From contig JAHDCR010000002.1 in the NCBI GenBank assembly GCA_020629795.1, positions 44,287 to 108,286 of the forward strand: DNA of 64,000 bases, given 5' to 3'. Made by a program: the position numbers and the translations under genes. Of this stretch, positions 43,582 to 55,825 are shown piece after piece; within the stretch, counting starts at the first letter, position 1; every line of letters starts with the position of its first letter. The DNA comes from Candidatus Altimarinota bacterium. GTDB lineage: Bacteria > Patescibacteriota > Gracilibacteria > BD1-5 > UBA6164. Below the pieces are notes generated by a model. It was given only the letters and a program-made list of their open reading frames with translations, made no database searches and had not been told where the DNA came from.

Positions 43582-43616
43582 AAAATAATATTCTAATAGT
43601 AGAATATTATTTTTTT
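43582..43616 (+). terminator. terminator of nusB
   Basis: 11-bp AT stem AATAATATTCT/AGAATATTATT with a 6-base loop and T6. The start of rnc lies only 12 bases behind it, so part of the transcription may pass through. Confidence 0.65.
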
Positions 43617-43627
43617 ATATATTTATA

Positions 43628-44356
43628 TTGGTAGTAACTAAAAAAGCAGTAGATAGCGAAATCTGTAAGAAATCTATTGAGACACTTTTATGAGAGCTTA
43701 ACATTTCAGCAAACAACATAAAACATTATATTTTGTCGTTTATTCATAGATCTATCGTAAATGAGAGAAATGATTTTGCTCCCCAGCATAATGAAAGATT
43801 AGAGTTTTTAGGTGACGCTGTGTTAGAACTTGTTATTACAAGCGAATTATTTGTTAATTTTCCAAATAAACAAGAATGAGAAATGACTGATATGAGATCA
43901 GCGCTTGTCAGAGGAAGAAACTTAGCTCAAGTTGCTAAAAATCTCAATTTTCAAGAGTATCTCTATTTATGAAAGTGAGAAGAAAAATCATGATGAAGAG
44001 ATAATGACTATATATTAGCTAATACTGTCGAAGCATTTATTTGAGCTGTGTATTTAGATGCAGGGTTTCAAAGAGCAAAAGATTTCATATTAGATAACAT
44101 CTATTCAACTCTCGATGATATACTAGATAAAAAGCTTTTTAAAGACTTTAAAACTTTACTTCAAGAACATGTACAAGCAAATAGTGAAATAACTCCTCAT
44201 TATGAAGTTCTTGAAGATACATGACCAGATCATGATAAAGAATTTCTTGTATGAGCCTATATATGAGACAAAAAAATATGACAATGAAGATGAAGTAGTA
44301 AAAAAAAGGCACAAGAAAAAGCAGCAGAAGACGCATACAATTCAATTAATTCTTAA
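43628..44356 (+). CDS. rnc: ribonuclease III
   Basis: Cleaves double-stranded RNA in rRNA and mRNA processing. It has 242 residues. The catalytic signature ERLEFLGDAVLEL is at 56-68. ADTVEAF-type second metal site appears as ANTVEAFIGAVYLDAG. The C-terminal double-stranded RNA-binding domain ends GGSSKKKAQEKAAEDAYN. No ATG exists at the 5' end; TTG 43628 is the first plausible start behind the terminator. It leads a run of yggT, ftsW/rodA and mutS with no or tiny gaps. Confidence 0.94.
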
Positions 44357-44365
44357 TAAAAATCT

Positions 44366-44656
44366 ATGACATTACTTATACTTGCACTATTTATTTTTCT
44401 CAGATTGATGTTTTATATCGTAGTATTCGATGTAATATTATCTTGGCTTTCCTTAGCTTGAATAAGATTTAGACCACAATTTATACGAGATATTCTTGAT
44501 CCTATCTATTCATTCATAAGGAAATATATTCCTACACGTTTTGGTGCATTTGATTTTACTCCCATTATTTTAATATTTTGATCAGAATTTTTAGCATATC
44601 TTATACTTGTTAATTCACCAGAAGTTTCACAATTACTCAGTCAACTCACAATTTAA
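44366..44656 (+). CDS. YggT-family membrane protein
   Basis: A 96-residue protein with two helices. The FRLMFYIVVFDVILSWLSLAG-like first helix, then RDILDPIYSFIRKYIPTRFGAFDFTPIILIF match the YggT (Ycf19) family, which is linked to cell division and osmotic tolerance. The stop and the next ATG share a base (TAATG), coupling it to the ftsW/rodA gene. Confidence 0.9.
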
Positions 44657-45888
44657 TGAAATCTGTAGATTATAAATTATTTTTCACTGTTCTGGTGCTT
44701 ATTATTTTTTGAATGATAATGATAAGCTCTGTTTCTGTTTGGGGTTCTTTTAGAGTTACCAGTACACAAGCAGCTGCATGATATATTAGTGAAGCATATA
44801 ACCATTTTTATGTAATTAGAAATATTATTCATGTACTAGTATCTCTCGTGCTAGTTTGAATCCTAGTGAAAGTGAAATACACATACTATGAAAAATATTC
44901 TAAACAAATTTTTGCCCTAGCAATTATCCTACTGATAGTAGTACTTATACTGTGAGAGGCATACAAATGAGCGAGGTGATGGATTTCTATCCCATGAATC
45001 CCATTTAACATACAACCAACCGAGTTTTTGAAATTTGCACTGATAATTTATCTGGCAGCCTTTTTTAAACAGTATAAGCAATATCTACACACATTTTACG
45101 ATGGATTTGTACCATTTGCTATAGTACTTGGGGTAGTGCTAGTTTTAGTTTGAGCGCAGCCAGATTTTGGTACTATCTTGGTTATTGTTCCTATATCATT
45201 TATGATGTTTTTCTTTGCTTGAGCAAACGTTAAATATTTATCTCTCATGTTTTTAGTATGAGTAATGATTGCTGGATCAGTATATCTAGCTGGGGACTAT
45301 GATAGAGAAACAGGTGAAAATAAAAATAACTTAGGATACGTAACGCAGAGAATTGATAACTTTTTGGCTGATAATGAAGATGCTATTAAAAATAGGACAA
45401 TTAACTTTCAGACAGAGCAAGCACTTATAGCTATATGAAGTTGATGATTTTCAGGACTTTGATTTTGACAGTCAATACAAAAGTTTTGATATCTACCAGA
45501 AGTACAGTGAGATTTTATTTTTTCAGTTATTGTTGAAGAGTTAGGATTTCTATGAGCTTTTATGCTCATGAATATGTATATGTACATAGGTTACAGATGA
45601 ATGAGAATAGCTCGTTATAGCAGCGATTTATTTGCAAAATATGCTGCATTTTGAATTACTTCTTGGATACTTTTACAAGCATGTATCAATATTTGAGTAA
45701 ATCTAAATATTGTGCCTCTTACAGGAATTACACTCCCATTTATTAGTTATTGAGGTTCTAGTTTACTATCACTCTCTTTTTGACTTGCACTTTTACTAAG
45801 TATATCAAGGGACATAGAACCGGAAAAATATAAGAAAATAATGAAAAGAAAAAATCACGTATCTATAAGAAAATTTCTATGAATGTAA
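44656..45888 (+). CDS. FtsW/RodA/SpoVE-family peptidoglycan polymerase
   Basis: A 410-residue SEDS glycosyltransferase with about ten helices. It links lipid II into glycan strands. GARGWISIPGIPFNIQPTEFLKFALI, QPDFGTILVIVP with the catalytic Asp, and PLTGITLPFISYGGSSLLS are the family motifs. Whether it serves division (FtsW) or elongation (RodA) cannot be decided; no penicillin-binding protein is adjacent. The mutS start lies inside its last codons. Confidence 0.94.
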
Positions 45889-47069
45889 CTCCAGCAATGA
45901 AACAGTATTATGATATGAAACAGCAATACAGTGATGCTATATTGTTTTTTCGTATGTGAGACTTTTATGAAATGTTTGAAGATGATGCTAAAATAGCAAA
46001 TAAAATTCTCTGAATTGCTCTCACTACTAGAAATAAAAATGCTGATAATCCTGTCTTACTTGCAGGTATACCATACCACGCAAAAGAGAAATATTTACCA
46101 ATGCTTATTGAAGCTTGATACAAGGTAGCAATTGCAGAGCAAGTATCTGACCCAAAAGCGAAGTGAATTGTTGAAAGGCAAGTAATGCGAGTCATAACTC
46201 CAGCTACAATAGGCTTGGAGGGAGAGTCATATGAAGACGTAAAATCAAGCAACACTATTGTCTCGCTTGTAAAGTGAAGCTCAGATTACTGAATCTCAAT
46301 TATTAATTTTTCAAATCATAGCTGGAAAACCAGCGAGTTTACTACTTTTGAACAGTGTGCTACTCAACTCTATAAACTATCTCCAGCTGAAATAATTTTA
46401 GAAAAGTCTCTTTATTGAAACACTGAGATACATGATGTGCTCACTAAAAAATATAATCTCAATATATATTACAGAGAATATACAAAAAACTCCTACGAAT
46501 CACTTACGACTTATTTTGCTACTAAAAATCTAGAGTCTTTTGGTATAGAGGATAAGCTTCAGGCACAAAGAGCATCTGCGATGCTGATAGAATATGTTAC
46601 TGAAAATCAAAATCAAGATATGGATTTTTTGCATAAACTATCTTATGAATCATTCTCTTGATACATGGATTTAGATGATACTACTATTAAGAGCCTAGAT
46701 CTAGTATTTAATTTTGCGACTAATTCAAAGACAAAATGAACATTGCTTTGAGTGCTTGATACAAGTAAAACTCAAATGTGAAAACGATATCTAAGAGAGC
46801 AGATACTTCACCCACTCCAAGATATAAAAGAAATTCAGCAAAGACAAAAATTTATTGCTGCTTGTAAACAAGATACAATACTCTTATCAAAACTGAGAGA
46901 AAACCTGAAATATATTATAGATCTAGATATGCTATTAAGTAGGCTATCCTTAGAGCGAATATGACCTAAAGATTTACTCATGCTAAAAAGATCACTTATA
47001 GCTGTACGAGATATAATTGAATTAATTGAAAAATCAGAAAATAAAACTCTAAAAAATATTTTTAACTAG
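45879..47069 (+). CDS. mutS: truncated MutS: mismatch-binding and connector domains only
   Basis: A 396-residue protein with the N-terminal half of MutS. Domain I begins [11 protein letters not shown] and has the mismatch wedge F29-Y30-E31 in RMGDFYEMF, then LTTRNKN, GIPYHA and [10 protein letters not shown]. Domain II follows. The start of domain III is [26 protein letters not shown]. The gene ends at TAG in the middle of the lever/clamp ([11 protein letters not shown]), so the Walker ATPase and dimer region (about 400 residues) are absent, and holA begins 2 bases later. It cannot signal by ATP hydrolysis. Confidence 0.9.
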
Positions 47070-47071
47070 AT

Positions 47072-48058
47072 ATGATATATTTATTTACATGAAACAATGA
47101 CTATCTGATTACTCAGGAAGTTTTACGATGGAAAAACTGATTTATAGAAAAACATGGGACTGAAAACATCACTCATATAACTAATCTTGACTCAAACTCT
47201 AAAAATACTATCTCAGAATCTCTCGTCTCGAGAAGTTTATTTGCAGAAAAGCGTCTCGTAATTGTATCATGATTTCCATTTTCATGAGAAAAATCTTTTT
47301 CTTGAGCAGCTGAATTAGAACAACAAATAATTTCATTGATTCCAGAAATACCAGAGGAAGTACTCTTGGTATTTTCAAGCATAAATCCAGACAAAAGAAA
47401 AAAATGATGGAAATCACTAAGCGCTGTTGCAAAAACTAAAGAGTTTAGTATTAGCTCAGACGATGAAGTATTTCAAATACTCAGTCAAAAATATAAAGCA
47501 ACTATAGAACCAACTGCACTTCGTCGTCTCATATTACTCAAATGATGAAATCTACAGAAAAGTATATCAGAAATAGAAAAATTACTCACGGCACCACTCT
47601 CCTTGCTATCAAAAGATGATAGAGGAGATTATAGTATTATTTCTAGTGATGTTGATACATATATATTACCTGAGTTTGAAGAGTCTATATTTGTTTTTAT
47701 AGATACTTTACTGAATAGAAATGGTAAAAGAATCTTTAAAGAGTTATCAAGTCTTATAGATTCTTCAAATCTCTATGCGGTATATCAATCTATACTTGGA
47801 AATCTAAGAGTTTTTTTATATATTGAGTTTTTAAAATCAATTAAAAAATCACCTAAAGAAATAGGGGAAATACTAAAATTATGAAATAGATCATTTCTCA
47901 TAAACAAATCACATAAATCAAAATTTAAGAGTATATCTACTCTCTACAATAATCTTATTAGTTATGATAAGAACATGAAAACTTGAAAGTTTGTTAGCTC
48001 TGATCCTGTAGATATGCATCGTGAGTTAGAAAATGTATTAGTAAAATTTTTAGCTTAA
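47072..48058 (+). CDS. holA: DNA polymerase III delta subunit
   Basis: Clamp-loader subunit that opens the sliding clamp. It has 328 residues. It begins MIYLFTGNNDYLITQEV, as delta proteins do. SEIEKL and LGNLRVFLYIEFLKS, SPKEIGEILKLGNRSFLINK are typical of domains II and III. ATPase motifs are absent, as usual for delta. It lies directly behind the truncated mutS. Confidence 0.85.
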
Positions 48059-48059
48059 T

Positions 48060-48419
48060 ATGAATAAGATTGATTTTGGTAACCTAAATGACAAAGTTAA
48101 AAATATTCCAGAGATAAAAGGTTGGGTAATAGATAATTTCATTCAAGAAAAAACTCATTACTACAATGGGAGCTTGGGTATAAAATGGGTAAATGAAAAA
48201 AAATGATTCATTAAAGAATGATTTAGCTCAAGAGAGGATATTAGAACCTACGCTATTCTCATATCATGAAAAGCCAAAATCACATTTCCGGATACTTGAG
48301 AAACAGTTGAACTATCAAATCAATGAGATTATGTGTATTTTAGCAGCGCATATTCTGATCACACAACTATCATGTTAGAAGATACTGTCATGTTAGCTGT
48401 TAGATGGAAGGAATGTTAA
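48060..48419 (+). CDS. cupin-like small protein
   Basis: A 119-residue beta-rich protein. GKAKITFPDTGETVELSNQGDYVYF and HTTIMLEDTVMLAVRW fit the strand and turn spacing of a cupin barrel. One His is visible where a metal ligand would be, but the other ligands (HxH, E) are not clear. The fold is inferred. It starts one base after holA, and its TAA shares TTAA with the stop of dus on the other strand. Confidence 0.65.
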
Positions 48420-49471
48420 TCTCACTGTGCTATTTCACCTAGTCCTGGCCTTTTGAGTAATAGATGTGAGAAATTTGACCGTAAATCATTGATTGTTTCA
48501 CGAGTCATTTCAATTGATTCTGTTGTTACAAGACGCTTTCTGTAGTCTTTTACACCTGGAAAGGACTTTATATATTGAACTAAATGTTTTCTTATTTCAA
48601 GAGAACCTTTTCTCTCACCTTTTGTAGCCACTAGTTGGGCTGCATGAAACTCCATTGCTTCAAGCATTTCTCATAGAGTTGGTTGGTAACAGCCACCTAT
48701 AAAAGTTCACTCAGGATATAGATCTCTATTTGCTGAAGCATGTTGTTCTCAGATAAAACACCAAGGATTTCAAAAGCTCTTTCTGCCTATCATAAAACCT
48801 GCTAGATTTTGAACTTTGCTCATACCATCATCAAAGTGCTGTACATCTCAGTTTCCAATAACAGGAATATCTAGATTTCTTTGAAGTTCATAAATATTTG
48901 TAAAGTCAGCATTACCGGTATAGGCCTGTTTTGCAGTTCTACCATGAATAGTAACAAGCTTTGCTCCTGAGTTTTGTAATCACTGGGCAAATTTAATAAG
49001 ATCTTGATTCCCATCAAAACTGAGTCTCGTTTTTACTGTAATTGGAAGATGCGTTGACTCATCTAATGCCTTCACTATATCAAAAGCAGTTTCCTCATTA
49101 ATGAGTAAACTAGAACCATGACCACTACGGACAACTTTTTTTGCAGGACATCACATATTTACATCTATACCTGCAATATTGTATTTTGGGTCTGATATTA
49201 TTTTAGCTGCTTTTGCAAACATAGCTGGGTCTTTTCCAAAAATTTGAATGATTACTGGATCCTCAATGCTTGCGTGTGGTAATACACTATCAGCCAGAAA
49301 TTTAGAATGCACAAGTCAATCAGCACTATAAAATTCACTGATACAATAAATATGAGGTGCTACTCGCTTCATAGCTTGACGATAAGCACTGTCACCATAA
49401 CCATCCATAGGAGCTAAAAAACATAGTTTTTCATGCAGTTTAATTTGTTCTTGCCAAAAATTTTTATTCAT
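48416..49471 (-). CDS. dus: tRNA-dihydrouridine synthase
   Basis: Flavoenzyme that reduces uridines in the tRNA D-loop. It has 351 residues. LAPMDGYGDSAYR starts the FMN barrel. IQIFGKDP, IDVNMGCPAKKVVRSGHGSSL with the catalytic Cys, TVKTRLSFDG, VTIHGRTAKQAYTG and VIGNGDVQ complete the motif set. The C-terminal helical domain has ETINDLRSNFSHLLLKRPG. The DusA/B/C subclass is not assigned. Confidence 0.95.
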
Positions 49472-49614
49472 ATATTTCACTAATTATAATGTAGCGTATT
49501 ATAGTGAAAAATATATTTACTCCAGTTTTTTTGCATTTCTGTCAAACTAAAAAATTTGATATATAAATTAAAAGTATGTTATGATAGTTTTAGTAATAGA
49601 TAAACCACAAAATT

Positions 49615-50121
49615 ATGACTCTATCAGAAGTTCTTGCAGGAAAAACTGTCGCGAGAGATGAATATAAATCTACGTATTCACTCCCTAGAAGATCTAAAAT
49701 TCTCATAGCTGTACATTTTACAGATACAACTATGACAAAAAAAATCCTAGAATGATTAGAGATTCTCCCAGCAAACTTTATAGTATTCTGAGAAAATCTT
49801 GAAAAAATAGAAGCTAAAAATATATCATATAGCAACACAATTAACTCATTTGACATGCAATGAATTGATGCAATTATGTGTAATTGCGAAGATGTATCAC
49901 TCGAATCAGCTATGAAGCTATGAGTAGTTCCAATAGTAAATGAAAATAACTATTTAGGAAAAATATTACAAGAATTTCATCCAGGTAGAGCAGAAGGTAA
50001 TGCATATCTATATGAAAAAGACTCACACTGGTCAGCTTATTATGCACTTGTAAGATATTTGGAAAATCATAAATTTCCATATGATAACAGAAATTTAGTA
50101 AAAAATGTGGTATGATTATAA
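49615..50121 (+). CDS. conserved hypothetical protein
   Basis: A 168-residue soluble alpha/beta protein. A central segment (MQGIDAIMCNCEDVSLESAM then KLGVVPIVNENN) has the look of the acceptor half of a GT-B glycosyltransferase or a starch-synthase C-terminal fragment. The conserved end reads WSAYYALVRYLENHKFPYDN. No catalytic residues can be named. It has its own upstream region and terminator. Confidence 0.65.
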
Positions 50122-50146
50122 ATAGCTGAAAAGCTATTTTTTTTTG
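50121..50146 (+). terminator. terminator of gene 49615-50121
   Basis: Perfect 7-bp stem AATAGCT/AGCTATT with GAAA tetraloop and T9. Confidence 0.8.
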
Positions 50147-50206
50147 ACTTCGTAATAGTTGAGTATAAAGTAGAGCGAGTTACTTTATGCAAAACAAATA
50201 CAACAT

Positions 50207-52486
50207 ATGGCAAAAAACCTCGTAATCGTCGAATCACCAGCAAAGGGAAAGACAATAGAAAAATTCTTAGGACCCGACTACAAGGTAGTAGCATCCATGG
50301 GACATATTAGAGATTTACCACAAAAGTCTCTTTGAATAGATATAGAAAATTGATTTACTCCTGAATATAATATTTCAGAAGATAAAGAAAAAACAGTAAA
50401 CAATCTGAAAAAACTTGCAAAATCTGCTTCTCAAGTTTGGATAGCAACCGATGAGGACCGAGAAGGGGAAGCCATAGGGTGGCATTTGTGTCACGCACTA
50501 AATATAGATCCAGCTACTACTAAAAGAATTGCCTTTCACGAAATCACAAAATCAGCAATCCAAAAAGCGATAGAAAACCCAAAAACTCTTGATTTAAAAC
50601 TCGTAGACGCGCAGCAAGCGAGAAGACTCCTAGATAGACTTGTATGATATAAAGTATCACCGGTTCTGTGGAAGAAAATTCGTAAATGACTCTCAGCCGG
50701 GAGAGTACAATCTGTTGCCGTAAAACTCATAGTAGAAAAAGAAAGAGAAATACAAAACTTTAAACCAGTTGAAAGTTGGAAAATATCTGTAAAACTAGTG
50801 TTTGAGGGAAGTAGCTTTTCTGCTGTTTTCTCTAAAGTAGATGGAAAAGTAAAAAAACTAAAATCTAAACAAGATGCTCAAAAAATATTAGCGACTCTTA
50901 TAAATGATATAACAGCTATAAAGGAAGGGAAAACTAAAAAAGATACATTAGAGTTATCTCATAAGTCTTCTCTATGATTTGAACTCATAGAAAGTATCAA
51001 AAAAGACTCAAAAAGATCACCTGGAGCCCCATTTACGACTTCAACACTTCAGCAAGAAGGAGCGAGAAAGTTCGGTTTTGGTGTAAAACAAACGATGATG
51101 GTAGCTCAAAAACTCTATGAAGGTATAGATTTAGGTTCATGAGAACGTCAATGACTCATTACCTATATGAGAACTGATAGTGTTAATCTCTCAAAAGAAG
51201 CTCAAGCTTGAGCAAAATCAATGATTGAAAAAAGTTTTTGAAAAGAGTATCATAAAGCAAGGAGCTTCACTACTAAATCAGCCTGAGCTCAGGAAGCGCA
51301 TGAAGCAATAAGGCCAACAGACCTATCCAGAACACCAGAAAGTCTCAAATGAGACCTAGACGCGCAGCAACTCAAGCTCTACACACTCATCTGGAAACGA
51401 ACACTCGCTTCACAAATGCAAGAAGCTATTGTTGAAGTCACTACTTATAATTTCGCTCCTGAATCAGCTAAAAATCAAACTTGGGTATCAAAATGAGAAG
51501 TTATCAAGTTTGATGGATTTATGAAACTCTATATTGAGGGGACAGATGATGAAGAAGAAGTTGATGAATCAGGTATGCTCCCTGCCATAGCTGAGTGACA
51601 AGTTGCAAAGGGTACTGAAATACTTGCAACGCAGGCATACTCTAGACCACCAGCTAGATATACAGAGGCCAGTTTAGTTAAAAAATTGGAGTGAGAGGGA
51701 ATAGGTCGTCCATCAACCTACGCTCCAACAATATCAACTATTATAGATAGATGATATGTAGAAAAAAAAGATAGAAAATATCTACATCCAACAGAAACTG
51801 CGTTTACTGTTACAGATTTTCTTCAAGAATATTTTTCTCAGATGCTCGAGTATAGCTTTACGAAATCAGTTGAAGAAGAGTTTGATATCATCGCAGAAGG
51901 AAAATTAGAGTATCCAACTATGCTACAAAAATTTTGGGAAGGAACTCTCAAAAAATCTATAGAAGATGCAGGAGAAAAAGCTGAAAAAGTAGTAGAATTA
52001 GTAGGAAAAAAATGTCCAACATGTGGAGAAGAGCTCGTATTTAAATTTTCAAAAGCAGGGAAATTTATTGGTTGTTCAGGATATCCAGAATGTAAACATA
52101 TAGAGCAGCCAGAAGAAGAAAAAAATATGCTCGATGCACTCAAAGCGAAGTATGAGTGAAAACCTTGCCCGGATGGTATTGAATGAACGGTAGTGGTTAA
52201 AACTGGTAGATATGGCCCATTCTTAGCATCTAGTGAATATCCAGCAGTGAAATGGATAGGAAAAATCAAAAATGAAAAAGAAGAAATACTAGAAGAGCTA
52301 CTTGGAGCTGCCTGACTCCTCATAGATGAAGAGACTGGAGAAGAGATGGTTGTAAAAAATTCTCGTAGATGACCATTTCTTGCAGCAAAAAACTATCCAG
52401 AAGTAAAAATAGCAAAAAATATTCCAAAAGAAATCTGGACGCAGGTTAATGAACGCTTAGCTGAAAAAGATCAGGAAGCTGCATAG
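50207..52486 (+). CDS. topA: DNA topoisomerase I
   Basis: Type IA topoisomerase that relaxes negative supercoils. It has 759 residues. The Toprim domain has [11 protein letters not shown] and [12 protein letters not shown] with the DxD acidic set. [10 protein letters not shown] holds the active Tyr at residue 320. Later come TYAPTIS and a C-terminal Topo zinc finger ([27 protein letters not shown] region, four Cys, about 604-626). Two further zinc-finger-like repeats have lost their cysteines ([27 protein letters not shown]). Monocistronic with terminator. Confidence 0.97.
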
Positions 52487-52510
52487 TTATCAATTAGTAA
52501 TTAATCAGAG

Positions 52511-52538
52511 AATACTCCATAAAATGGGGTATTTTTTG
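52511..52538 (+). terminator. terminator of topA
   Basis: 9-bp stem AATACTCCA/TGGGGTATT (one G-U), 5-base loop, T5. Confidence 0.75.
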
Positions 52539-52570
52539 AATCGAATTAATAAATATAGTAGAATAGAGGT

Positions 52571-55500
52571 ATGGCAAAAATTTGAACTCCAGATAGCAAA
52601 GATAAATATCTAATTCCTAGTGAAGAAGAAATTTTAAGTGTCTCATGATTTCTATGAATAGAAGAAGATAAAATTTGAGTATATATGCAAGAAGCCTCAG
52701 AGCTCATATCTGAGTTAACAGCTATCAAACATGAAAATCCTGCAAAATACATAGCAGTTGCAGGTAGGACTTGAGAAAATATAGATACAGCGATTCTTAG
52801 TGGTTTATTTTGAGCAGATTTTAATTTTTCCAAACTATGCAGTAAGTGATTTATTTCAGAGGATAACACGAGTGAATACTTTTGTATATCACAAAACTGG
52901 AGCACTTACTCCAGAGCAGCTCAAAAAAGATTCTTAAGTCACTTTAGTAGATTAGATATAAATGAACTAGATATAAAGACACAAAGCTGAATATGACTTA
53001 TTATCTTAGCTGAGTATAAAGTAAGATGAGAAATTTCTAGTGCTTTAGGCAAGAGATTTTTATCAATAACAAAATTTTTATTACTGTATCCATCATATAT
53101 TCAATCATTATCACAAAGCGATCAGACTCTATTTTTTAAACTTTGGTTCTTATCATGGGAAGAAACATCTGCCTCATTAACTAAAGAATCTGAACTATGA
53201 CGATATTTACTGAAGTACTTCTGAGAACTCAAGTTTATTAGAGAACATTTAGATGCATCTACAAGTGCAAATACACAGAAAGTAATAGAAGATACAAGAC
53301 AGGCAGCAGCAAATAATATTACTGGTGAAAAAATAACTAATCTACCTAACACTCAAGAGTTAGAGATGATTTATGATATTTACGGTTTCCCGGCTGAATG
53401 AAATAGCAGAAGAAGTTATACTAAGTTTTTAGAATCTGTTTCAGAGATAAATACAACAAATACAGCTTGAAAACCAGTAAAGAGACTTATGCTTGCTGGA
53501 ATTTATAAACCAGAATTAAATTTTAAAAGTTCAGAAGCTATTCTAGTATTAGATGAAATAACAAGTAAGAGAGATTTATATGCGCTAGAACAATTCACAC
53601 ATAAAGTTGCACTAACTGCTAATAATAGAAAAAAAATTAAAGCATATTTAATTTCAAACCTAAGAGAATTCTCATACGAAGATTTAGCAATAGTATCTCT
53701 CATAGCAGTAAAAATAATCACTATTTCACCTATTCAAGAAGATGAACTCATAAATATAGTTCGAAAGGCATCTGTATTTATTGTAGCGTATCCTCATTAT
53801 ATAAAATCATTATCTGAGAATCGACAAAGTGATTTTTTTAATGTGTTTCTGAGAAGTTTTACAAATGAAGCACTAGTAACTGATATAGATTCTAGTCTTT
53901 TAGGATATATACTCAAGCAATTTAGCCATGTAAAATCAGTAAGAGACTATTATAAATTATTACTCAGTGAAAAACAAGATAGATTAGATAATATTTGAAA
54001 TAGACTTACATCAATCTGGGATAATAGTTATAAACACAGTGCAGATATATATAATAGTGTCGAAGAGATTGATGATATTTCAATTACAAAGACACATTGA
54101 AATACAATAAAATTTTCTGAAACTCCAGAAATCAGTAATGGTAAAACTATACATATAGTTATATACAATAAAAGTAAAAGTAATAAAAACATCATTGCAC
54201 CTCAGTTTTATACAATACAACCGAATCAATCTGAATTAGAAATTAAATCTGGCCCTTGAAAATATTCATATGTAGCATTTTCACACAAAAGAAGTACAGC
54301 ATTTCATAGTCCAAAAGATTTACCTAAAGAAGTTAACTGATTTAAAGTCCAAAACTTTACGAGTAAGTGAAATAAGCAAAGTGGAACACAAAAAGTAGGG
54401 AAATATCCAATAAGTCAAAGTAGCAAAGCAAAAGTTAATAGAACTGAGATACATATTACTCCACCTTGAGAGTTAGATAAAAAAATAGAAATAGATATAG
54501 AAGCACTACAAATATGAATTGCTTTAATGTTTGATAGTCTTACATATAAATTAGAGGACAACTGATTACTGACTTTTATAGTTCCTGAGTGAGCTTGAGT
54601 TATAGCAGGATCTTGATATGCCGGTATTCATAATTCAAGAGAAATAAGATTTGATATATCTACTATACCTGCACGATTAGTAAGCTTTTTATGAATTGAT
54701 AATTTTGAAATAACAGATCCTGATTTACTACATATAGTTCATGGAAGAATGCACAAAATAGAAAGAGAGTTTTTAGAAAATAAAAATAGAGAAAATAAAA
54801 GACAATCCAGTGAAATTATCAGAGGCCTGCCAGATTTACCAGAAAAATATCAAGTATCGAGAGATTTTTTAAGAGGATGTGATTCAACTGATTTATATGA
54901 TCTAAAAAACTCTCAAATATACTATTTATGGCAACTTCCATTTTGAGAAAAACTAGAGAATCAACTGAAAGAGGATATGGAATCAATATGATTTCATATA
55001 GAAATTAATAAAAAACAATCCATAGCAAGAACCATCAAAATCTCTGCTATAGATAATCCAGGGGTTTACGCATGCTTTGATTTAGGTACTTGAGTAGATT
55101 ATACAGATTTAGACATCATAGAGGGGCAACATACCTCTGTGGATCTATGAGTTTTAAAATATGTATTACAGAATGTACTTGCAAGAATTGTATATGAAAA
55201 ATATAAGTTAAGCGCACGAACTAAACAAAGAAAAAAAATTGAGACTAGAAATGAAGCAAGAAAAAAAATGAGAAGTTCTGTAGCTGATAAAGTAAATCTG
55301 TGAACGGCATCACTTGTAGACTGATGGAATCTAATAGATAAAAATACTGTCTGAAAAAATCATCCGGATTTACTCACATTTTGAATTCTGTGAAAAATAC
55401 CTCACATAAGAGTCAGAAGAGAAATAAAGGATCAGGAAAAAAATGAAATAGAGTATGAGGAAGTTAAGAATAAAATATTAGCTTGAAAGATTGACCAAAT

Positions 55501-55756
55501 CGTAGAAGATTTTTATTTACGAATATTATCTACTACTAAAATTATTAAATCATCAAAATCAGAACTTACTGCAAAATGAGCAATAGCAGTTTTAAAAAAT
55601 ATAACATCTGACATCTGAGTAGTAACGAGTATACAAAAAAAAAGGCAGGTTGTATGCAAATGTCTAGATGCACTATACGATAGTAAATATAGCATCCAAC
55701 TCATTAAAGCAAAAGACTTTTCTTACGATGAGTTATCAGACTTAATTGAAGTATAA
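52571..55756 (+). CDS. giant unknown protein 1, repeat-containing paralogue
   Basis: A 1061-residue protein with no recognised domain. No signal peptide is evident. Two copies of a helical unit of about 55 residues occur near 169-222 (LLLYPSYIQSL ... GRYLLKYFGELKF) and 404-460 (VAYPHYIKSL ... GYILKQFSHVK). A helical N-terminal half gives way to a beta-rich middle (about 500-720). A module near 765-790 contains FLRGCDSTDLYDLK and YYLWQLPFG. A basic coiled-coil (about 880-910) is followed by LGKIPHIRVRREIKD near 943. The next gene has the same order of modules. Many UGA codons occur. Function unknown. Confidence 0.75.
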
Positions 55757-55825
55757 TTATTATTGCTTTTAATTAAAATAATGTTATAAATACTTTCTAA
55801 ATATAGTATTTATACGCAAATAGAA

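Noticed and set aside
51838..52323. 161-codon minus-strand ORF
   Set aside because: Ser/Phe-rich mirror image of the Lys/Glu-rich C-terminus of topA; typical antisense shadow.
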